This document shows positions 13,149 to 24,616 of a stretch of 64,000 nucleotides of DNA, piece by piece. A model generated the notes under the pieces. That model worked only from the letters and a program-made list of their open reading frames with translations. It was not told the DNA's origin and searched no databases. Where the stretch lies: positions 159,895,489 to 159,959,488 of the forward strand of contig OU015499.1 of the NCBI GenBank assembly GCA_907164885.2, given 5' to 3'. The stretch is from Dolomedes plantarius (Eukaryota > Arthropoda > Arachnida > Araneae > Dolomedidae). The translations under genes and the position numbers were made by a program. Within the stretch, counting starts at the first letter, position 1. Each line of letters begins with the position of its first letter.

Positions 13149-14920
13149 TTGTTTAAGAGGAGGATGGTGTGATTTTCTCTAACCAAGAAGTGTTATAATA
13201 GGTATAGCTTAATCTTCATTTGATTTCATGTAGCGCTGAACTGTATTGTAGAGTTATGACCTAAATATTTCCAGTCTATTAGGAAACCATTTGACTTGAT
13301 ACTAAAAAATGAAGAATGTTATGAGATTTCCTTATACTGTAGGAACAATTTGGTTTTCCGATATTCTCTGAATCACACTATCATTTTATTTATTTTATTA
13401 CCCAGTAGAAAGGTAATTCAAGGTAATCAGTCTAATTCTAATTATTCTTAGTTTATAATTTTGTCTCTTAGCTTTATTAGATTTATAGTAAAACTATTTT
13501 ATTATTATCAACAACATGTTTGAAGAGAATTTAAAAGATAATATAATTCACATTTTTGGTCTCAGTGTACATTTTTATAGAAATATATCATTTATTTCTT
13601 GTACATTTATTGCGTAGTAATAAGTCCCCCTTTGTGCTTACATAGCTGGCTTAGTGGATGTATGCAATTCAGAATTGGAAAAATGTTTACGGTAGTTATC
13701 ACCCAATCTCAAAGAATGTCATAAATCTCTAGCATTACTCTTTAGTCATAGACTTTGTTAAGGACTCTTTGGCCCAACATCCATGTGAATACAGTAGAAA
13801 ATAAAGACTTTTATCCATGAAATGCATAAATGAGTATTTATAACAATAAAATTTAATATAAAAGCTTGCGTAACCATTGAATGTCCATCCCTCAAGAAAG
13901 TGAAAGTTTTAAAAATTCATGACAAATGAGGAAGACGCGCCGGAACCAGGATATATAAAATTGTTTGCAACGTTTTATAGAAATGCCAAAATCCAAAAGC
14001 ATAATTTTTTAGAAAAATAGAACTTTAGTTAAAAATCCTTACATAAATTTAAACATATACACCACCTCCGAAAAAAAATAATAAATTAAAAAAAAATTGA
14101 TGAAATAAAATGTAAAAATCAACAAAATATTATATTCCAATATTTTTGAAATATAGAAATACCTAAAAAAATTACCAATTTTTTTCAAAAATTTCTTTCA
14201 TTATCTGACACTTTAAATTAGCAGAAATCACCCAGCACTCCCAGTTGAAAACTTTTTTTTTATTCTGAAAAAAAATTCAGTGGGAAAAAGATCTTTGAAA
14301 TGTACAAATAATGCGGTAAAGCAATATCTATCAATGCATTAATCATTTATTACCAAGCGGTAAAGAAATTTCGGTACGGAAAAATACCGTCCATAAATCT
14401 CTCCCACACGTCATGATACGAGCAAGTACGGTTACCTTGAAGTCTGAGGTCGCCGCGATGAAATTTTTATTGCCAGACTTCACACATCGGTACGAGTATC
14501 GAAATTCAGCCGAAATTTTAGTTGGACAGATATGTAATGTAATTATTTTTGTACTGAAGTGTGTGTATATGTAATTTTTTTTCCTGTGACGGCTGTGAAA
14601 TTGTTTCTTTACTATAATACCGAGCTGTGTCCAATCAGTATGTGACAGGTTGAGAGTCAAGTCACACCCCACATTCATTCGGCATATTTTATTTACAACC
14701 CGGAGAGTACGAAAAAATTACAAAATATATTGCGAATAAACTAACAGGGGTAAAACTTCTTTAAGCAGTTCTGAATTAATATTTCTGTGAAAATTTGAAA
14801 GTGTTCTCACAAGTAATTTTTAAGGAGTATCACATCGAAACTGTGTGGATTTATTTCGTTTAGAATTTTTATTCCGTGTTTACGATCTCCTAATACAATA
14901 TTTAAAAGGTGATGTCTGAA
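13149..14920. other. AT-rich spacer, no gene recognised
   Basis: No recognised gene. The stretch 13430-14537 is present in C but about 1.5 kb (13425-14930) is deleted in B. A minus-strand 111-codon open frame (14343-14678) has no recognisable family. Confidence 0.55.
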
Positions 14921-15180
14921 AAAAGACCTTATCAGCCGTGCATTCCTAATGCTTCAACTACACCTACGCGAATAATCTGCGAATAAACTCAATCCGTCCC
15001 CTCTTGACACATTTTGGGGTCGATTACTCACCCCCCCCCCAACGTGGGGGGGGGTAGTTTTTCGTCACTTTGATCATTCGTCTTAAAACCGCTCTCCTGA
15101 GCGGTCTAGGGACGAATCATCAAAGGGACGAGGGACGCCCATAAAACCTCCTCACGGATAGGGGGCGAATAAATCACTGC
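14921..15180. repeat. Cluster of GC-rich hairpins, copy A
   Basis: Several inverted repeats lie close together. A C-run/G-run hairpin at 15031-15054 pairs ten C with nine G around AACGT. At 15069-15124 is a long interrupted stem: outer arms TTTGATCATTCGTC and GACGAATCATCAAA, inner arms ACCGCTC and GAGCGGT. A smaller stem, CGCGAAT/ATTCGCG, follows just outside near 15209. The cluster is conserved in unit B, and lies about 0.8 kb upstream of the zinc-finger exon. Its role is unknown; candidates are a structured RNA, a MITE or a promoter element. Confidence 0.8.
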
Positions 15181-15806
15181 CTTCCACTACACTTCTCTCT
15201 CTGTTTCGCGAATGTATATTCGCGGTATGACGTGTATCTCATAGACTACAAGAGGTCCACAGATAACTGTTTTGAAATGTTTCATTCGCATTATGTGAGG
15301 AATCGCATAAAAGCACTATTGCACAGTAAATGAAAGGAAAGAAATTTGAAGAAGTTATGCTATTGTCAATTCTAATGCATTATATATACAACATACAGAT
15401 TAAAATGTGGAGACATTGTGGTGAAAAATATCTGTAACCATCAAACTACAATCGAAAGAATTGTGCCTTAACAAACCCATAAGCCAGATATTCTTTGTTA
15501 TTTCCTGTAATAACCTGTAATATTTCCTGTAATGTTTTGCACATTTTATTAGATTTACAAACTTTTAATCTCTTGGCAACCAAGGTTTTTCGTCAGATGT
15601 TAATCTCTGGAATTTCTCGGAGCATTAAACTTAATAATTAACGATGAAATTATTATGACTTCGAGACATCTAAACTAAATATAAGGGGCAAATATTAACG
15701 TAACCTCGATGCCAAAAGATCAATACTTACTTTCGTTGACTTAATTTTTATAGAGGAATACGAATAGTTTTTTTCTCGGAACTTTGATGTTCCATTTATG
15801 CAAAAT

Positions 15807-15882
<76 letters not shown>

Positions 15883-15909
15883 TTCAATTTGTTTCTCCTG
15901 TCTTTGCAG
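15181..15909 (+). promoter_or_regulatory. Upstream region, (TA)n microsatellite and 3' splice site of zinc-finger gene A
   Basis: About 70 bp of pure TA repeat occupies 15811-15880. It is followed by a pyrimidine-rich tract and AG at 15908-15909, giving a convincing intron 3' end (TTTCTCCTGTCTTTGCAG). Unit B keeps the same acceptor (AG at 43355-43356). An open frame that enters from the TA repeat is therefore intronic artefact, not protein. The upstream exon and promoter were not identified. Confidence 0.65.
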
Positions 15910-16025
15910 GTGCTCGGTACAGATTGTACAATGCGATACTAGAATGTTTGAGGTGTCCACAAGTTTTGAAATTCAACTTATTGCTGGCATTCAGTATTCT
16001 CATCATCGGGTTTAGAAACGTCGGA

Positions 16026-17321
16026 ATGACAGAAAAGGAAATGTCGTGCATTTCCAGTCTAAAAGAGTCTTCCAACGAAAGCCATTCCTTCAAGCCAGAT
16101 CCTACTAAAGCGAAAGAATTCTCTCCATATAACACAAGTAGAATTAGTCTAAATATAACAAATTGCAGTGCACAGATTCTTTCTCGCACAGAGGAAATTT
16201 TTGAATGTAATTTATCTGACAGAAGATTTTCACAGTCGGCCTCCTTAAATACGCATCATTCCTACCACATTGCTGATACTTCCTGTACCTACATAGGAGA
16301 GAACTTTTTCGTATGCACTGTATGTGAGATAAGATTTGATGTACAGAGAAATTTAATAAAACATCTCCGCACCCACACTGGCGAAAAACCTTTCTTCTGC
16401 ACGGTATGTGAGAAAAGATTTTCTCGGCAGGATCATTTAAAAAGACATGTCCTCATCCACACAGGAAAGAAACCTTTCTCCTGCACTGTATGTGAGAAAA
16501 AATTTTCTACACAGGGTTATTTAGGAACGCATCTCCGCACCGACACAGGGGAGAAACCTTTCGCCTGCACTGTATGTGAGAAGAAATATGCTCTACAGGG
16601 TGCTTTAAATATACATCTCCGCATCCACACGGGAGAGAAACCTTACGCCTGCGCGGTATGTAATGAATCATTTTCTCGACGGGGTCATTTACAAACACAT
16701 CTCCGCACCCACATAGGAGAGAAACCTTTCCCGTGCACGGTATGTGAGAAAAGATTTTCTCAACACTGTCATTTAAGAACACATCTCCGCATCCACACAG
16801 GAGAAAAACCTTTCACCTGCCCTGTGTGTGGGAACACATTTTCTGAACAGGGTAATTTAAAAACACATCTCCGTACCCACACAGGAGAGAAACCTTTCAC
16901 CTGCACGGTATGTGAGAAAAGATTTTCTCGGGAGGATCAGTTAAAAACACATGTCCTCATCCACACAGGAGAGAAACCTTTCGCCTGCACGGTATGTGAG
17001 AAAAGATTTTCTCAACACGGTCATTTAAGAACACATCTCCGCATCCACACAGGAGAAAAACCTTTCAGCTGCCCTGTGTGTGGGAACACATTTTCTGAAC
17101 AGTGTAATTTAAAAACACATCTCCGTACCCACACAGGAGAGAGACCTTTCACCTGCACGCTATGTGAGAAAAGATTTTCTCAACACGGTCACTTAAGAAC
17201 ACATCTCCGCACCCACACAGGGGAGAAACCTTTCGCCTGTACTGTATGTGAGAAGAAATATGCTGTACAGGGTGCCTTAAATATACATCTCCGCATCCAC
17301 ACGGGAGAGAAACGCCTGTAA
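16026..17321 (+). CDS. C2H2 zinc-finger protein, copy A (12 fingers, 431 aa)
   Basis: Predicted nuclear DNA-binding protein with tandem C2H2 fingers. The start at 16026 is chosen because it lies just after a splice acceptor (15909) and aligns with the well-placed start of copy B. Residues 1-60 are Ser/Thr-rich with no KRAB, ZAD or BTB domain. A degenerate finger (61-81) has lost its second Cys. Twelve fingers follow from Cys97 to His425 at a strict 28-residue period with TGEKP-type linkers. Finger 3 has Asp173 in place of the last His. Contact residues (-1,2,3,6) by finger: VRNK, RDHR, TGYT, LGAI, RGHT, QCHT, EGNT, RDQT, QGHT, ECNT, QGHT, VGAI. The protein stops just after finger 12 (GEKRL) and decayed fingers continue downstream. 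Expression is unproven; a pseudogene cannot be excluded. Confidence 0.82.
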   Translation: MTEKEMSCISSLKESSNESHSFKPDPTKAKEFSPYNTSRISLNITNCSAQILSRTEEIFECNLSDRRFSQSASLNTHHSYHIADTSCTYIGENFFVCTVCEIRFDVQRNLIKHLRTHTGEKPFFCTVCEKRFSRQDHLKRHVLIHTGKKPFSCTVCEKKFSTQGYLGTHLRTDTGEKPFACTVCEKKYALQGALNIHLRIHTGEKPYACAVCNESFSRRGHLQTHLRTHIGEKPFPCTVCEKRFSQHCHLRTHLRIHTGEKPFTCPVCGNTFSEQGNLKTHLRTHTGEKPFTCTVCEKRFSREDQLKTHVLIHTGEKPFACTVCEKRFSQHGHLRTHLRIHTGEKPFSCPVCGNTFSEQCNLKTHLRTHTGERPFTCTLCEKRFSQHGHLRTHLRTHTGEKPFACTVCEKKYAVQGALNIHLRIHTGEKRL

Positions 17322-17620
17322 TCTGCGAGGAAAGGTTTTCTGTGTAGGGTTGTTTTAAAATACACATCTTCGCACCCACGTGGGGACCTTTCGCATGCAG
17401 TGTATGTGACAAAAGATTTTCTTTCCATGGGAAGTTTAAAACGTATCTCCTGGTCCATGGAGGAAAGCCTTGGTGTGCACTAAATGTAAGAAAAGGTTTT
17501 CTGAACTCGATCATGTAAACAAAATATTCGTAACCACATAGAAGAGAAATCTTTCATCCTCACTGTGTGCGAGAAAAGATTTCTTTTCTGTGGGCTTTAA
17601 AATCGCATCACCCTACCCTT
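17322..17620 (+). pseudogene. Decayed 3' zinc fingers, copy A
   Basis: After the stop the DNA still resembles finger modules: TGTGAGAAAAGATTT-type Cys blocks and THLRTH-like blocks recur, but frames shift and stops intervene. The ancestral protein therefore extended several fingers further. Copy B has the equivalent stretch. Confidence 0.7.
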
Positions 17621-17810
17621 TGAGGTATGTAACCCACTTTCTACTATCGTATAAAACATAATTTTCGTCCCACCGTGGGGAAAATATCCTTCAAAATCAA
17701 ATTCAAACTCATGTTTGATGGTGTTTATTTAAAGGCGATATTGCACGTGATTGTATTTTGGAATTTAGTGTTTTATGACAGTACTCTTCTTTTGTACATA
17801 TTTTTAAATA

Positions 17811-18570
17811 CCGGGTGTTCAGAAAGTGAATATACATTTGAAAAAGTAATAATTCACGGAATAATGTAGGTAGAGAAGTAAAAATTGACACACATGCTTG
17901 GAATGACATGGGGTTTTATTGAAACCACAAAAAAGTTCAAAAAACGGCCAACAGAGGGCTTTGGACAGCAAAACGTCAGTGACGCTGCATAACAATCGTG
18001 TATAAAAGGAGCTGGAATGAGAGAGGGAAAGAGATGCACCAGCAATCGCAGCATGTTTACGTTACCAGAAAAGGCACTGTTAGTGAAGCTGTACTATCAG
18101 AATGGAAAATGCTACTGCAGCTTTACGAACCTATCGCCATAGGAAGAGTATTCGAACCGGTAAAGGTTGCAAACTGTGAAGAGAGTGATTTTGAAGTTCA
18201 CAATGGACCGACATCAATAGGAATGCTAAAAGACAACATCCAACGCCAATGTCTCACCATAAATACAGATATGCTCTACAGTGCTGTTCACAACATTATC
18301 CCTCGACTACAGCTATTGATGAGGAATGACGGTCGACATGTTGAGCATTTGTTCTGAAGAACATCGTCTTGCTTTTTCATAATTTTTTATTCTAATTATT
18401 GCCTTTCTTATCACACGAAGCGCCATCTGGTGGCCATTTTTTGACGGTTTTTTTGTGGTTGCAATAAAACCCTGTGTCATTCCAAGCATGTGTGTCAATT
18501 TTTACCTCTACCTATATTATTCCGTGAATTATTACTTTTTCAAATGTCTACTCATTTTCTGATCACCCGG
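17811..18570 (+). mobile_element. Tc1/mariner-superfamily element, unit A only
   Basis: A 760-bp insertion with long terminal inverted repeats of roughly 110-120 bp beginning CCGGGTG(T/A)TCAGAAA, flanked by TA on both sides (17809-17810 and 18571-18572). Unit B has one TA at the matching site (45427-45428), so the boundaries are firm. An internal open frame at 17998-18357 ends in RLQLLMRNDGRHVEHLF. This resembles the C-terminal end of IS630/mariner-related transposases (R-x-x-x-C-x-x-x-x-G-x-H-x-E type). The catalytic region is missing, so the copy is non-autonomous. Confidence 0.85.
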
Positions 18571-18790
18571 TACATGAATGCGCTATCAGTATCGACCCAT
18601 GATCCTTGATGGGATACTTGTTCTATCCAAGTGATTGGAGTAAAAAACTTCTCATGCCTGTTTACTCTACCGATACGGGTGTCTTGAAATGTCACTTCTG
18701 CAATACTTCTGGTTTTTGTTTTTGCCTAATATGAAATTTAAATTTTTAAGATTTAACTGCTTTTGTGTACATCTGCTGTGTTCTGTAAAT

Positions 18791-18825
<35 letters not shown>

Positions 18826-19099
18826 AATATATAAATAAATATTTTTTTAGCTTCATATCGAGATTCAATTAATTTTCGTTTTTGGCTCTCTTTTAATTAT
18901 TTTAAAGTAATTTAGCTTTTATTAGAAGGGTTTTTTCGTAATGTGCAGTCAAAATAGTCTTTACGCATGGAGCATCTAATTATGCTTCTATATTAGATAT
19001 TGTCTGAAATTTTTATGTATGAAATATATAATTTTAATTTGGAACTCATCTCTTGACAAATGTTCATAAGTTACACCAAGTCTCGTCTCTTGAATAATG
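18571..19099. other. Spacer with (TA)n repeat, no gene recognised
   Basis: 3' flank of the zinc-finger locus. A TA microsatellite is at about 18794-18821 (contracted in B), followed by ATAAATAAATA-like sequence that could serve as a polyadenylation region. Nothing else is recognised. Confidence 0.5.
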
Positions 19100-19500
19100 G
19101 ACTCTACTGGATCTTGCAAGATTTGAGGGTCTTTTCAAAAGTAATGCACAAGACGGTGCCATTTCTTCCAGTATGATACAATAAAAGAAATTTCGCCATT
19201 TGCTGTTGAGGACAAGAGAAATATTTATGTGTCTGAAAGTTTTCTCACGTGTTTTGTGTTGAAGTGACATTTTTTTAAAAAGGGATTTGCAGATGTCTCG
19301 GGTAATGTGAGTGTAGAAGATCAAAGATCACATATAAAGTTGACTGTTTGTACTCGGTGGGTTCCTCACTGCTGGACATCTGAGCAAAAACAGAAACACC
19401 TGCACATTGCACTGTTGAAACATTTGCAGTCAACGTTTTTCAACCTCAGAAGGGCTTACCTCAGCCGCTACCCGAGTCTTTAGAGGTACTCAACAAAAGT
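19100..19500 (+). pseudogene. mariner transposase fragment, copy A
   Basis: A plus-strand frame at 19346-19396 reads VCTRWVPHCWTSEQKQK, matching the conserved mariner block that usually reads VCARWVPR-L-EQK. It is preceded by a VSVEDQRS-like stretch near 19306, where mariner has E-D-x-x-R-x-G-R-P. The rest of the transposase is absent. In B (about 46170) a two-base loss breaks even this block. Only a short internal fragment survives; no ends were found. Confidence 0.6.
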
Positions 19501-19867
19501 AGCATGCAGCAAGGAATGAATAATTTCCTAGATATTAGGACTCTGTTTTGAGAAGCAGGGGAAGTATATAGAAGGACTGTCCAGAGAAATTGTCAGAAAT
19601 CAAGTAGGTATAAAAAAACTAATTTAGTGTGCATTACGTCTGAAATTACCAGCGTGTTTAGTCATGTTGGTTTGGAGCGCTATGGTCAATTTTTGCTACA
19701 CGGGGGCTAATTCGACCGGGACCTACAGCTTAACGCCGATTCCAAACGTCTATGATTATCCCGATTGCAATTTTTACATTTATTTTATTTTCACACTTTT
19801 AAGCAATATGATATTTCGCCAAGCGTTTGAAACATCTCTCTGCTTTACGTAATGAATTCTTTTTTTT

Positions 19868-20137
19868 CATCTACGCTCATCGAACACTGGTCGGGCGTAA
19901 GGTTCACTTTCTGAATTCTTTCTACGACTAAACTCTAGAACTAAACCATTTGGTATTGCTTTAAGTAGAAGGGGACGGAATAAACAGCCATATGAGTCTG
20001 CGGTAACCGTAAGACTTTCTAAAGTTCTGATTTGAATTTCTGAATTATCTTACAAATTTCTTAAAGGTTTTATATCATCCGATTTTTTAACGGGTTCTAT
20101 ATCTAATAGATTATTTATATGGGCGGATATCAAATTT
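19868..20137 (-). pseudogene. BEL/Pao-type retrotransposon gag (DUF1759) fragment, copy A
   Basis: Minus-strand remnant equivalent to the open frame in unit B at 46713-46979: ISAHINNLLDIEPVKKSDDI followed by a coiled region and SYGCLFRPLLLKAIP. This matches the later part of the DUF1759 gag-like domain of BEL/Pao elements (LLxLxPVK ... L..L..LGV....YG.LL.P.LL.KLP). Copy A has an in-frame stop. No LTRs or pol were found nearby. Confidence 0.65.
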
Positions 20138-20204
20138 TTCTTTTTCCCAAATCAGACCGTAAGAATATTTTACCTCTTTAATATAATTTTCAACTATAAA
20201 GGGC

Positions 20205-23121
20205 CAGTACCGGATTGAGAGGGGTCAACTGCCTCGGGGGGCGGCAAAATGGGATTGAAAATTTTATCCTTTTTTATAATTTCAGTGTCATAAAAATATA
20301 AATAAAATATAAAATTTAGATATCCTGAGATCACTCTCGTTTTATACCTGTGGGGTTTTATTAAACTATTAATTACAGAAAGTAAACTCAAATCCTTGCT
20401 TTACGTAAGAGTAAAACAAGCGTATTTCAACAGAAGAGTGCTAATTGCGTTGATGTGATTTGCGGAGAATGTTTCATTGCCGAAAAACAAGCAGGTAGCT
20501 TGGAGAGGGGAGGGTGGCACGTGACTCATAGAGATGAGGAGAGGCGGGAAAAGATAGTGCCAGTTGCAGACTTGTCGTTGTCACCTATCGGTGCGTCCGC
20601 TTGTAAATTGTAATTTTAGTGAATTGTGGAAGTGGTACGGTTTCATTGAAATGATGGGAGATCATGTTCGAAAGAAGATACTGAATGACATATATCACGC
20701 AAAGTATTACGCTGTATTGTTTGATTGCACACCTGATAAATCACACACAGAACAAATGAGCCAACAAATCCGATGTGTTACAAAGTATGAAAATGGCCAA
20801 TTTGATATCAGAGAAAGCTTCATTGACTTTATAGCAGTTATTTGAAAATGTGGGGAGTACTTGGCAGATACAATGTTTCATAAGTTGGAGGAAGATAGGT
20901 TCGAAATAGGAAATTGTTGAACCCAAACGTATGATAATGGATCGAACATGTGTGGTGTTTATATAGGAGTTCAAGCTAGGCTCTTGAATATCAACCCATT
21001 AGCAACTTTTGTCCCGTGCACAGCCCACTCCTTGAATCTGGTGCGACTACATACAGCATCAACATCTCCTGAAACAGCGAACGTATTTGAAATTATCCAG
21101 AGATTATACACCTATTTTGTTTCATCAACACAACGGTGGGAAGTCATGAAAGAAACATACAAAAACGAATTTAAAAGGAACCAGTGATACTCGATGGTCC
21201 GAAGCTGTACATGCTCTCGTAAAAGACTTTCAGGGAGTAATCAGCGCTCTCACTGAGTTGAACGAAGAACACTATACACCAGAGACAAAATCTGATGCCT
21301 CCAGTCTCATTCGTACTTTGAAAGATTTCCGACTTATTTCGTATTTGGTTGTTCGGGAAAATATCTTAAGAAATTAAGAGAGTTAACAGGGAAATACTGA
21401 AACATAACATAATGTTGTCAAAAACTATACAAATGTTGGAAGGTCTCACCAAAACCATGGAGAGGCTGAGAAATGAAATAAATGAATGGATAAAGACTGC
21501 TAAAGAAATAGCGCAAAAAATTGAAATGGGGCCAACTATGGAAACTCACAGAATCCCAAAAGGGAAAGTAATGCTTAGAGAGATGGCGCAAGATGAAGGA
21601 CGAATTTTTTCTGTAGAAGAAAGTTTTTACCATAGTATGAAGGATGAAATCGATGTGATACTGATCCAGATGAAACATAGAATGCAGAGTATAAGTGCAC
21701 TAAACAATATTTCTTTTTCTAAATTGTAAAAATTTGAAAAGGTTGGATGGCAAGCAGTTGAAAACTCATGCTACAAACTTAGCTAGTAAATATCTTGAAG
21801 ATATAAGTGAAGATGAGTTCCCTACTGAAATCCTAGTTCTTCGTGACCAGTTACAGAATTCAACAGTTAATTTTGATGAAATGAATCAACTTGATCTTCT
21901 AAATCTTATCCAAGAAAGAGATTTCACTGATGCTTTCCCAAATGTGTGCATAGCCTTGAGAGTTCATTTAACGCTCCCAACTACATCAGCAAGCTGGGAG
22001 AGGAGTTTTAGCAAACTGATGATAATCAAAAAGTATCTCAGATCGACAATGACTCGAGACAGATTGAAAAATCTCGCAATACTGTCTATAGAAGTGGTAC
22101 TGTCCAAGTGGCTAATCCAATAATTTATGAAGAAGCGATCAAGTCATTTTCTGAAAGAAAATCAAGGAAAATAATTTTGTAAAAATATCTGAACACAGCA
22201 CATTTTCTAAAGCATAATGAAAGGTAGTTTTGAAGGTAGCATAATGAAAGGTAGTAAAAAAAGTTTTTACCATACTATGAAGGGAGTAATCGATGTGATA
22301 CTGATCCAGTTGAAAGTATAAGTGCACTCAACAATATTTCTTTTTCTAAATTGTAAAAATTTGAAAATCTTGGATGGCAAGCAGTTGAAAACTCGTGCTG
22401 CAAACTTAGCTAGTAAATATCTTGAAGATATAAGAGAAGATGAGTCCCCTACTGAAATCCTAGTTCTTCGTGACCGGTTACAGAATTGAGTTAATTTTGA
22501 AGAAATTAATCATCTTGATCTTCTAAACCTTATCCAAGAAAGAGATTTGACTGATGCTTTCTCAAATGTGTGCATAGACTTGAGAGTTTACTTTACTCTC
22601 CCATCTACATCAGCAAGCTGGGAGAGGAGTTTTAGCAAACTGAAGATAATAAAAAACTATCTCAGATCCACAATGATTCGAGACAAATTGAAAAATCTCG
22701 CAATACTGTCTATAGAAGTGGTACTGTCCAAGTGGCTAATCCAATAAATTATGAAGAAGCGATCAACTCTTTTTCTGAATGAAAATAAAGGAAAATAATT
22801 TTGTAAAAATATCTGCACACGGCACATTTTCTAAAGCATAATGAAAGGTAGCTGCGAAGACCATCATCGCTTGGGCAAGAGGGTAGTAGTGGGTTTTATT
22901 TTTAGTCGGTGTGAAAAAAAAATGCATATACTTCTATGTTATAGTATTGTTAAGTTAAATATATGTTTGTTTTTATTTCAATAAATTAAGTTTGACACAC
23001 CATCAAAAAGACTATTACTTTTATCCTGTTATTTATTATTGCATTAAATAATGAGAAACAGCTACAGGGGCGGCATGGAGCTGACTTGCCCCCGCTGAGA
23101 AATTTCCGAGATCCGGCACTG
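20205..23121 (+). mobile_element. hAT-II transposon remnant, copy A (ZMYM1-like, DUF4371)
   Basis: Ends are CAGTACCGGAT at 20205 and ATCCGGCACTG at 23121, complementary hAT-type termini. Coding blocks on the plus strand: 20564-20845 with YYAVLFDCTPDKSHTEQMSQ (the DUF4371 catalytic region), 20948-21187 with VPCTAHSLNLV, and 21412-22123 with the dimerisation domain TLPTTSASWERSFSKL, RSTMTRDRLKNLAILSIE. Frameshifts separate the blocks. Target duplication is not clear: the 8 bases on each side do not match. The 3' coding part is duplicated within this copy, which copy B lacks. Confidence 0.85.
21620..22860 (+). repeat. Internal tandem duplication of hAT-II 3' coding region, copy A
   Basis: The segment from about 21622 (GAAAGTTTTTACCATAGTATG) to about 22240 is repeated from about 22262 to 22860, giving two dimerisation domains (around 21960-22110 and 22570-22740). 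The second repeat is closer to the single copy of unit B than the first (for example, AAGGGAGTAATCGATG). This suggests the duplication arose by unequal exchange between units. Confidence 0.8.
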
Positions 23122-23133
23122 CATTAACCCCAG

Positions 23134-23275
23134 TAGCGCACCCAGGATTTAATCTTGATGGGGCCGAGTTGAACGGATAAAAATATTTATAATGCAAATT
23201 CAATATTCATAATGAATTTCTATTTCTTTGGAGGGGGCCAGGGCCCCTTGCCCCACCCCCTGGGTGCGCCATTAA
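23134..23275. mobile_element. Small MITE-like inverted-repeat element, copy A
   Basis: Begins TAGCGCACCCAGG and ends CCTGGGTGCGCCATTA, complementary ends about 140 bp apart, with a GGGGCC/GGCCCC-rich interior. No coding capacity. The same element is at 50276-50417. Superfamily not assigned. Confidence 0.65.
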
Positions 23276-24431
23276 TTAGCCCTAAAAGACGTTCGAGTCT
23301 AGGGGCGAAGTCCGTAGTTTAAAGAAAAAACATATAACGGAGAGGAATATATCCTAAGTTTTTATTAACTTGCTTTTTTTGTTTGTGTGTGTGTTTGTCA
23401 GGTACAAATCTTGCAATCGATTTTTAACCAACTTCCCGACTAGCTAGACATTTGAAACTTTTAGAATAGCTCAGAACAAGATGATAATGCATTTTTTTAA
23501 TACTTTTATCCATCATTAAGCAGTATTAAATTAATTTTCAGTTAATTTTGTTTTCTAAACTGGTGCAGCCATCTACCGGGCGGGACGGGAACGAAAAGTG
23601 AAATGCAATTTAACTTCCAATGCACTTCATTTTCTTTCAAGTTAATGGGATAACTCATACAAAAAAAATTTAAAAAGTATTTATTAATACATAGAATTGT
23701 CTAGTTTATGTGATTCAAAAGAAAATTTAAAAACATGGTACACAAAAAGTTCTTTTTATCTTGTAATTATTGAAAACCCTAATCAACACTCTAGCGATAC
23801 CTTAAATCTTTTCTGAAACGCCACGAGGTGAAACACGCAGTCCGATTAATATCGAGAAACTTGAACTCATCTTCCTTCGACACAGTAAAAGTGCATTCGA
23901 TTGAATTTGAATCACTGCGTTCATCTGGAACACCACCCCGGTACGCACCCAGTCATTCCAGTATTGCAAAACTAAAACTAATGTACTGTAGCGGTGGCGC
24001 TCGGCCACAACCACAGTACATTCACTCACAAACCTTTCGGCACCGGAAACGAAACTGTCAGTTAAAATTGGTACCTGAGGGTAATCCAGGTGTTCGCGTC
24101 ACGTCCGATGTCGTCCAGACGTATTTTTGAGAAAGAATTCAAAAATATATACAAATTAATTGAATAGACGCTCGTTAATAAAGTTTTAAATTAAGAAATA
24201 TCTAATTGAAAATGTTTCAAAAATGCACGCCAGATGGCAGGTGTATCTCCAGTTTAGAAAAACGAAACCGTCAGGTTATCATCCTCATTATCTGCAAGCC
24301 ATTTTGATAACGCTGAAAAAATTGGGGACATGGATCGAAACCACGATGATAAAAGACATCTTAGCTGTTGCATTTTAATGGAATAAATGCATAGTTAAGA
24401 CGGGTTCGAAGTTTTGAATTTTCTCCGAGTA
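23276..24431. other. Spacer with unrecognised GC-richer block
   Basis: A block at about 23865-24125 is higher in GC than its surroundings and is kept in B (about 50980-51245). On the minus strand it gives an open frame (23802-24029) starting SECTVVVAERHRYS. No family is recognised, and the indel pattern differs between copies. It could be a scrap of a processed transcript or an unknown element. Confidence 0.4.
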
Positions 24432-24616
24432 CAGTGGAACCGCAATTCATCGTTCCCCGGATCTTCGTTTTCCCGTATGTGTCGTTTCATACAGTCCCTA
24501 CGATACTATTTCTTTGTTATGTTCGCGCTTCTAGAGTTTTTCCGCATGCATCGTTCAGTATAATCAATGGCGTGTGCAGGCCAGACATTTGGGGGTGGGA
24601 CGTCAGCTCTTAGGGT

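Noticed and set aside
14343..14678. Minus-strand 111-aa open frame as a gene
   Set aside because: No motif is visible, and the region is deleted in B, so no support for coding.
15031..15170. CRISPR array or bacterial-type terminator
   Set aside because: Hairpins are unique and not regularly spaced, and the sequence is eukaryotic.
15798..16025. N-terminal extension of zinc-finger protein A starting MQNVYIYIYIY
   Set aside because: It is translated TA microsatellite lying upstream of a clear splice acceptor; copy B has no counterpart.
16507..16782. Minus-strand open frames across the zinc-finger arrays
   Set aside because: These are reverse-strand shadows of the 84-bp finger repeat.
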